A DNA stretch of 10,500 nt from DASPXY01 sp038227745. GTDB taxonomy: Bacteria > Planctomycetota > Planctomycetia > Gemmatales > Gemmataceae. The stretch is taken from assembly GCA_038227745.1 (NCBI GenBank), contig JBBRPS010000334.1, forward strand, positions 1 through 10,500. The letters run 5' to 3'. A program made the position numbers and the translations under genes. Positions within the stretch are counted from its first letter, which is position 1. Each line of letters opens with the position of its first letter. Shown here piece by piece: positions 5,333 through 10,500 of the stretch. Under the pieces are notes generated by a model. It had not been told where the DNA came from. It was given only the letters and a program-made list of their open reading frames with translations, and did no database searches.

Positions 5333-8300
5333 TCAACGGTAAGTCCGCGCCGGGCGCAGACCGACGTTATTGTTACGGTACGCCGGCCGGTTGTTGAGGC
5401 GGTTGGCACAGCGCACGTCCGGCGCTATGCCTTTGAAGGAGCCGCCACGCAGCACACGGCTACTTCTTTCATCTACTTTATATGAAGTATCTTCTTGATC
5501 TTCATTTCCCCTGCGGCCCGCCGCCACCGGGTAGAACAAATAGCGGTCCTGGCACCACTGCCACACATTCCCCAAAGCGTCGAACAACCCCAGGTCGTTC
5601 GGCCGCAACTGCCCCACCGGCCGCGTCCGCTCCCCGCTATTCTTTTGATACCAGGCATACTCCCCGAGCAGCGCCTTCGCCGTGCCGTAGTACCGGCTCG
5701 TCACCGCCCCGGCACGGCAGGCATACTCCCACTCCGCCTCCGTCGGCAGCCGATACCCCGCCTTCCCCAGATAGCCCTTCGCCAGCACCATCCCCTCCTT
5801 GATCTCGGCCGGGTCCTTCGGGTAACACCACTCCTCTTCCGGGATGCCCTCCTGTTGGCTCAGCCAGTTGCAGTACGCGGCCGCCTCATACCACGTCACC
5901 GCCGTCTGCGGACACGCCTCCTGCGGCGCGTACTTCTTCGTGTAATTGTGTAACCGCTTGAACGCCGGCGTCGCCTCCAGGAACCGCCGGAACTGCCCCA
6001 CCGTCACCGCCTTCGTCGCCACCGCGAAGGACCGCGGGATCTTCCGGGAATGCGGCGTCTCGATCTCGGATCGATCCGGCTCGTGCAGCGGCGATCCCAT
6101 CAGGAACACGCCCGGCGCGCGGAGCACCGCGAACGTGTGCCCCTCCTTGCCGGTCACGTACCAGCGCCGCGCCCCCGCCTCCTTGCCGGCCAGCTCCGCG
6201 TCGATCTGCCGCAGCGCCTCCCCTTGCCCCCAGTCCAGTTTCCGCGCCGCGTCCCCCTGCTTGCCGTGCCGCAGCAGCCAGTCGATCGCCGAATGAATCC
6301 CCGCGTCCGGATCCTCGCGATACCACTGCAAGAGCATAGCGACCAGCTTCTCACGCCGCGCCGCCGGCAACTGCTCGGCCGTGAACTCCCCCAGCGCCAG
6401 GATCAGCGCCCGCCGCTCCGACACCTCCACTTTTCCCCCTTGCTCCACCCGCAGCAGCAGCGGCCCCACGTCCGACTTCAGCCGCCCCAGCGCGAGCGTG
6501 AGGTAGGTGCGCCGACTGGGATCGGGACTGTGCTTCAGCAGCGGCCACGCCGCCTCCGCCTGCCCCAGTTGCGCCAGTGCCACCGCCGCCTGCGCCTGCC
6601 GCCGTGCGAGCAGGTCCTGCGCGGCGGTCTGACCCTGCGGCGGCATCGGCTTCGCCAGTTCCTTGTGGAGGACGAGAGTCGCCCGGTCGGCGTGGAGCCG
6701 CAGGGGCGGGAACACCTCCGCCCACTGGCTCGGGTCGGCGTCCAGAACCAACCGGGCAAGCACCTCGGGCCGGTCCGCGGCATACTTGGCCAGGATCTCG
6801 GCCGCCAGTTGCCCCTTGCCCGGCAAGGCCTCGCCGCGGAACACCGCGCCCAGCGGCGCCAGCAGCTCGCCGCGCACCGGCCGCAGCGCCTCGGTCCACA
6901 GGTCGAGGTACAGCGAGTTGGCCGACAGGAACTGCTTCACCACCTCCTTGCCCGACTGCCGCCAGCGCGCGTTGCCCGGGTCGAACTCCGCCAGCGCCAC
7001 CAGCGCCCGGAAACGCCTCTGCGACCCTGCCTTCGCCGCATCCACCGCTTTCCACAGGGCGGGCGCCAGCACCGCCCGCCGGGGCCGCAGGGCGTCGCGC
7101 AGCAGCAACACCTCCTGCGGGTCGTCCGCCTGCAGGATCCAGTCCGTCGGCGACTCGTTGACCTCCCCGCCGTCCAGCGCCAGCAGGGCCAGTCCGACCC
7201 GGATGCGCCGGCCGCGCCCTTTCGGCCCCCGCTCCTGTTCCCAGAGCGCGCGCAGGCGCGGCAGCACGTCCGCGCGTGTCCCCTTGAGACCCTCAAGGAG
7301 GTGGGGCACGGCACGCGGGTTGGCCGTCAGCAGCGCCTCCACCTGCGCCAGCGCCCGCTCCTTGCGGGCCTGCTCCTCACTGCGCAGGGCGTCGCCGATG
7401 AGCAGGGTGCTGACCGCCAGCGCCACCGCCGCCGTGGCCAGCACGACGACGCCGCTGGTGACCAGGGCGCGGTGCCGCCGTACCCACCGACCCAGGCGGG
7501 CCGACAGCGGTTCGCGGTACGCGCTCACCGGCTCCTCGGCCAGCCAGCGCTCGATGTCCTCGGCCAGGAGGCGCGGCGTGGCGTAGCGCTCCTGCGGCTT
7601 CAGGGCCATGGCCTTGAGGCAGACCGCCTCCAGGGCGGGCGGCACCTGCCCGTTGACCTGCCGCGGCGGCGGGAAGTCCCCCCGCTGCAGCTTCCGCAGG
7701 ACGGAGTCAACTTCCTCGTCCTCCCAGGGCGCTCTGCCGGTCAGGAGGGAGTAAAGGGTGGCGCCCAGGCTGTACACGTCGCTCGCCGGCCCCAGGCGAT
7801 CAAGCTGCCCCGCCGCCTGCTCGGGGCTCATGTACGCCGGCGTCCCCATTGACCGCCCCATCTGCGTCGATGCCGAACCGCTGGCCGTCGCGGGCGCGAA
7901 GTTGCCCTCCGGGTGACCGCCCCCCACCTCCGCTTCCCCGAGCACCTTGGCGAGGCCCCAGTCCACGACGAGCGTCTCGCCATAGGGGCCGAGCATGACG
8001 TTGGCGGGCTTGAGGTCGCGGTGCAGCACGCCGCGGCTGTGGGCGTAGGCGACGGCGTTGCACACGTCCACGAACCGCCCCAGCAACTGCCGCAATTCCA
8101 GTTGGCGGGCGCCCGGGTCGCGCCCAGGCCCCTCGGCGTTGTGGAAGCGGGCGAGGGCCTCCTTGAGGGAGTCGCCCTTGATGAAGCGCATGGCGTAGAA
8201 CGGCCGACCGTCGACGTAGGTGCCCAGGCCGTAGACGGGCACGATGCCCGGGTGTTCCAGGCGGCCGGTGACCTCCGCCTCCAGGAGGAAGCGCGCCCGG

Positions 8301-8845
8301 CTCTCGGGGTCGTCGGCGTGCTCGCGCTGGATCTCCTTGAGGGCGACCTCGCGGTGCAACTCCTCATCGACGGCCACGAAGACCTGGCCCAGGCCGCCGC
8401 GGGCGTGCGGCCGCAGAATGCAAAAGCGCGGGGCGGTCGGCGCCCGTCCGGACGCGGGGGTCGAGTTGGCAGGCGGGGCGGAAGCATCGCCGGGGGAGCG
8501 GCAGAGGGTGCCCTCCAGGGTGGCCTGGACGTCGGCGTCCGCGACCAGCCGCACGGCCTCGCGAACCGGCGCCAGCGGGTCGGCGACCCCGGACGGTTTG
8601 ATGGCCGTCAGGCTCTGCTGCAGGTCGTCGTGATGGCGGGCGAGGTGCCTGGCGACCAGGTCGTCCAGCAGGGTGCCCTCGCTGTCGCTCAGCGCCCCCT
8701 GTTCCACCAGGATGCGGCTGAGGGGCCTGGATTTGTCCAGCGCCCAGGCGGACATGGCGGCGGCGAGGCGTTCGCGCGTGACGAAGGCATTCTGCACTGC
8801 CAGGACGCCGAAGAGAAGGTTGCGGTCGGTTGACGGGTCGTTCAT
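5333..8845 (-). CDS. Membrane Ser/Thr kinase fused to FGE-like (SUMF1) domain
   Basis: This 1170-residue protein is a bifunctional-type Hanks kinase/FGE fusion. Residues 1-130 resemble the N-terminal region of related planctomycete kinases (NLLFGVLAVQNAFVTRERL). The kinase domain is at about 141-434: glycine loop RGGLGQVF (149-156), VALK Lys170, alpha-C Glu189, HRDLKPAN (275-282), DWG instead of DFG (295-297), and MSPEQA. All catalytic residues are present. RWVRRHRA (453-460) precedes a membrane helix at about 460-484; positive-inside puts the kinase in the cytoplasm. Residues 500-880 are helical and HEAT-like. The FGE-like domain spans 909-1170 (GVFLMGSP, YRLPTEAEWEYACRAG, GNVWQWCQD, RVLRGGSF, NNNVGLRPA). 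It lacks the Cys that follows GGS in true FGE, so it is probably a sensor or binding fold, not a formylglycine maker. Codons 1112-1129 are strikingly A/T-ending. ATG 8845 is chosen over upstream codons (frame open to 9070) because MNDPSTDRNLL fits the family start; no ribosome site is evident. Confidence 0.92.
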   Translation of the reverse strand: MNDPSTDRNLLFGVLAVQNAFVTRERLAAAMSAWALDKSRPLSRILVEQGALSDSEGTLLDDLVARHLARHHDDLQQSLTAIKPSGVADPLAPVREAVRLVADADVQATLEGTLCRSPGDASAPPANSTPASGRAPTAPRFCILRPHARGGLGQVFVAVDEELHREVALKEIQREHADDPESRARFLLEAEVTGRLEHPGIVPVYGLGTYVDGRPFYAMRFIKGDSLKEALARFHNAEGPGRDPGARQLELRQLLGRFVDVCNAVAYAHSRGVLHRDLKPANVMLGPYGETLVVDWGLAKVLGEAEVGGGHPEGNFAPATASGSASTQMGRSMGTPAYMSPEQAAGQLDRLGPASDVYSLGATLYSLLTGRAPWEDEEVDSVLRKLQRGDFPPPRQVNGQVPPALEAVCLKAMALKPQERYATPRLLAEDIERWLAEEPVSAYREPLSARLGRWVRRHRALVTSGVVVLATAAVALAVSTLLIGDALRSEEQARKERALAQVEALLTANPRAVPHLLEGLKGTRADVLPRLRALWEQERGPKGRGRRIRVGLALLALDGGEVNESPTDWILQADDPQEVLLLRDALRPRRAVLAPALWKAVDAAKAGSQRRFRALVALAEFDPGNARWRQSGKEVVKQFLSANSLYLDLWTEALRPVRGELLAPLGAVFRGEALPGKGQLAAEILAKYAADRPEVLARLVLDADPSQWAEVFPPLRLHADRATLVLHKELAKPMPPQGQTAAQDLLARRQAQAAVALAQLGQAEAAWPLLKHSPDPSRRTYLTLALGRLKSDVGPLLLRVEQGGKVEVSERRALILALGEFTAEQLPAARREKLVAMLLQWYREDPDAGIHSAIDWLLRHGKQGDAARKLDWGQGEALRQIDAELAGKEAGARRWYVTGKEGHTFAVLRAPGVFLMGSPLHEPDRSEIETPHSRKIPRSFAVATKAVTVGQFRRFLEATPAFKRLHNYTKKYAPQEACPQTAVTWYEAAAYCNWLSQQEGIPEEEWCYPKDPAEIKEGMVLAKGYLGKAGYRLPTEAEWEYACRAGAVTSRYYGTAKALLGEYAWYQKNSGERTRPVGQLRPNDLGLFDALGNVWQWCQDRYLFYPVAAGRRGNEDQEDTSYKVDERSSRVLRGGSFKGIAPDVRCANRLNNRPAYRNNNVGLRPARTYR

Positions 8846-9087
8846 GGGGATTGCGGGCGGTTCGCTTGCCTGGCTCTGCCGTTCCCTGCCGGGGGGCACG
8901 GGCGCGACGGTGACGATGGGCTTGAGTCTACCAGACGCCGGCGCGGATGCGCGCGCTTTCCTTGCCGGTGGCGGGTGCAGGCGCGCCTCCGGTTCCGACT
9001 GGACAGCTGCCACTCCTTCGGCGAACATGAGATAGGTCCTGGTCGATGGAGAACCAGGCACAAGAGACATTTCGGGGGGACTGTCTC
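8846..9087. other. Divergent intergenic region between kinase and DUF1501 gene
   Basis: This 242-nt region should hold the promoters for both flanking genes. Long frames run through it on both strands, but their encoded residues (Pro/Arg/Ala-rich on the minus strand) look non-coding. TAGACT, read on the minus strand at 8930-8925, is a possible -10 for the kinase, without a matching -35. No clear promoter is seen for the plus-strand gene. GGGGGGA at 9074-9080 is the likely ribosome site for ATG 9088. Confidence 0.4.
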
Positions 9088-10404
9088 ATGTTGACCTTCT
9101 TCGGCTCGAAACAGCGCTTCTGCGACGGCCTTTCCCGCCGCGATTTCCTCAAGGTCGGGGCGCTGGGCGTCGGCGGCCTGACGCTGGCGGACCTGCTGCG
9201 GCTGCGGGCCAGCGGCTCGACACGCGCGGCCTCGCGCGGCAAGGCCGTCATCATGGTCTACCTCAACGGCGGCCCGAGCCACATCGACCTGTACGACCTC
9301 AAGCCCGACGCTCCCGTCGAGTACCGCGGCGAGTTCCGGCCGATCCGCACCAACGTCCCCGGCTTCGACATCTGCGAGCTGATGCCCCTGCAGGCCCAGA
9401 TCGCGGACAAGCTCGCCGTCATCCGCAACATGCGCTTCCGCCAGCAGGGCCACACGCCGCCGGAACTGTTCACCGGCTTCCTCAACAGCAACCGCCCGTC
9501 GATCGGCTCGGTCGTCAGCAAGCTGCGCCGCGACACCGGCGTCATCGACGCCCTGCCGCCGTACGTCTACCTGGGTGATGCCAACTACGTCGGCGGCCCC
9601 GGCTTCCTCGGCAAGGCGCACGAGGCGTACCTGCCCGGCTCGCGGACGAGCAACCTCGGCCTGTCTACGGGGATGACGCTGGACCGCGTCGGCGAGCGGC
9701 GCGAGCTGCTGCGCTCCTTCGACGCGCTGCGCAGCGACCTCGACGACGCCCGCGGCAGCCTCGGGGCGATGGACGCCTTCACGGCGCAGGCGCTCGAGAT
9801 GATCACCAGCAACCGCGCCCGCGACGCCTTCGACGTCAGCAAGGAGTCGGAGCGGGTGCGGGCGCGTTACGGTCAGGGGACCGAGTTCCTGCTGGCGCGG
9901 CGGCTGGTCGAGGCGGGGGTGCCGGTGGTGACGCTGACGCCGCGGAACCGCAACCCCGGCGCCATGTGCAACGGCGAGTGGGACCACCACGACCACATCT
10001 TCCGCTGCCTGCGGGCGGTGGTGCCGCAGCTCGACCGCTCGATCCACGCCCTGGTGACAGACCTGCACGAGCGCGGCCTGGATCAGGACGTCGCGGTGGT
10101 GGTGTGGGGCGAGATGGGGCGGACGCCGCGAGTCGGCGCGCAGCGCGGGACGGTCGCCGGCCGCGACCACTGGCCACAGGCTGGCTTCGCGCTGATGGCG
10201 GGCGGCGGGCTGCGCATGGGCCAGGTGGTCGGCGCCACCGACGCGCGCGGCGAGAACCCGCGCGGCGGCGCCTACACGCCGCAGAACGTGCTGGCCACGC
10301 TGTACCACGTGCTCGGCATCGACCCGGCGACCACGCTGCCCGACCACCAGGGGCGGCCCATCTACCTGCTGGACGACCGCCGCCGGGTGGAGGAGTTGAT
10401 CTGA
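9088..10404 (+). CDS. DUF1501 family protein with Tat signal (stand-alone copy)
   Basis: This 438-residue DUF1501 protein belongs to a different subgroup from the one at 2412-3824. SRRDFLKVGALGVGG (16-30) is a textbook twin-arginine signal. Core motifs are AVIMVYLNGGPSHIDLYDLKP, the RPSIGSVVSKL stretch, FDVSKESERVRARYG, EWDHHDHIF (297-305), VVWGEMGRTPRVG (339-351), GRDHWPQAG (358-366) and a C-terminal TLPDHQGRPIYLL. The start at ATG 9088 fits the family beginning MLTFFGSKQRFCDGLSRRDFL and has a G-rich ribosome site 7 nt upstream; ATG 9046 would prepend 14 unrelated residues. No PSCyt1/DUF1549 partner is adjacent within the window. The gene diverges from the kinase, so regulatory linkage is possible but not shown. 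The product is probably exported and folded before transport; its substrate and reaction are unknown. A nested palindrome begins 34 nt after the stop. Confidence 0.93.
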   Translation: MLTFFGSKQRFCDGLSRRDFLKVGALGVGGLTLADLLRLRASGSTRAASRGKAVIMVYLNGGPSHIDLYDLKPDAPVEYRGEFRPIRTNVPGFDICELMPLQAQIADKLAVIRNMRFRQQGHTPPELFTGFLNSNRPSIGSVVSKLRRDTGVIDALPPYVYLGDANYVGGPGFLGKAHEAYLPGSRTSNLGLSTGMTLDRVGERRELLRSFDALRSDLDDARGSLGAMDAFTAQALEMITSNRARDAFDVSKESERVRARYGQGTEFLLARRLVEAGVPVVTLTPRNRNPGAMCNGEWDHHDHIFRCLRAVVPQLDRSIHALVTDLHERGLDQDVAVVVWGEMGRTPRVGAQRGTVAGRDHWPQAGFALMAGGGLRMGQVVGATDARGENPRGGAYTPQNVLATLYHVLGIDPATTLPDHQGRPIYLLDDRRRVEELI

Positions 10405-10438
10405 CCGCGGCTACAGCGCGCTACGTGCAGGTTCGTAG

Positions 10439-10500
10439 GCGACTCGCTCCGCGAGTCGCTCTGGGGGCAGGGGGCTGGCGCCAGAGCGACTCGCGGAGCG
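10439..10500. repeat. Second nested palindrome, cut by the window end
   Basis: Arms 10445-10464 and 10481-10500 are exact reverse complements over 20 bp around a 16-nt loop. The left arm region itself forms a perfect 9-bp hairpin, GCGACTCGC-TCC-GCGAGTCGC (10439-10459). The right side begins the same hairpin (GCGACTCGC at 10486-10494) before the window ends, so the outer arms probably extend further. The sequence is unrelated to the element at 3849-3913, but the design and the position just after a DUF1501 gene are the same. It may terminate or protect the transcript, or be a dispersed repeat. Confidence 0.8.

Noticed and set aside
6050..7852. 600-codon plus-strand open frame opposite the kinase gene
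   Set aside because: Composition is dominated by Arg, Gln, Pro and Leu, with no motif. It lies entirely under the well-supported kinase/FGE gene.
8846..9070. 75-residue N-terminal extension of the kinase
   Set aside because: It is Pro/Ala/Arg-rich, without a signal or helix, and the family-typical start is at 8845. It would also nearly close the gap to the divergent gene and its promoter.
8842..10347. 501-codon minus-strand open frame opposite the second DUF1501 gene
   Set aside because: Low-complexity Arg/Val/Ala/Gly translation; the DUF1501 frame explains the DNA.

Overview
The window looks like accessory chromosome from a planctomycete, probably of the Gemmata/Gemmataceae type. GC is high, close to 70% by eye. 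It carries planctomycete-signature families: one PSCyt1-DUF1549-DUF1553 cytochrome-like protein, two DUF1501 Tat-exported proteins, and a very large Ser/Thr kinase fused to a formylglycine-generating-enzyme (FGE)-like domain. The taxon is inferred from family content; no rRNA or other marker is present.

Layout. (1) 1-3824: a leader, then a two-gene operon on +. The first gene (205-2382) encodes an exported protein with two CxxCH haem motifs, DUF1549 and DUF1553. It is followed after 29 nt by a DUF1501 protein (2412-3824). (2) 3849-3913: a near-perfect 29-bp inverted repeat whose arms each hold a smaller hairpin. (3) 3948-5163: a toxin-antitoxin patch. It has three degenerate direct repeats, a DUF1778 antitoxin (4021-4305) overlapping a GNAT acetyltransferase toxin (4295-4834), a Phd/YefM antitoxin (4907-5134), and an 11-codon stump of its expected VapC partner with the first catalytic Asp changed to Asn. 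(4) 5333-8845, minus strand: a 1170-residue membrane kinase with a HEAT-like middle and a C-terminal FGE-like fold. A short low-GC insert lies near its end. (5) 9088-10404, +: a second, different DUF1501 protein, divergent from the kinase. (6) 10439-10500: a second nested palindrome, unrelated in sequence to the first but built the same way, cut by the window edge.

How the parts may work together. PSCyt1/DUF1549/DUF1553 and DUF1501 genes are habitually paired in planctomycetes and both products here carry export signals, so they probably act together outside the cytoplasm; their reaction is unknown. The DUF1778-GNAT pair looks intact and functional. The Phd gene looks like an orphan after loss of its toxin. 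The kinase is probably a signalling receptor with an extracytoplasmic FGE-like sensor; nothing in the sequence shows its ligand. I see no convincing new multi-gene defence or metabolic system. The least ordinary signals are the two nested palindromes behind the two DUF1501 genes, the decayed VapC, and the A/T-ending codon island inside the kinase gene.
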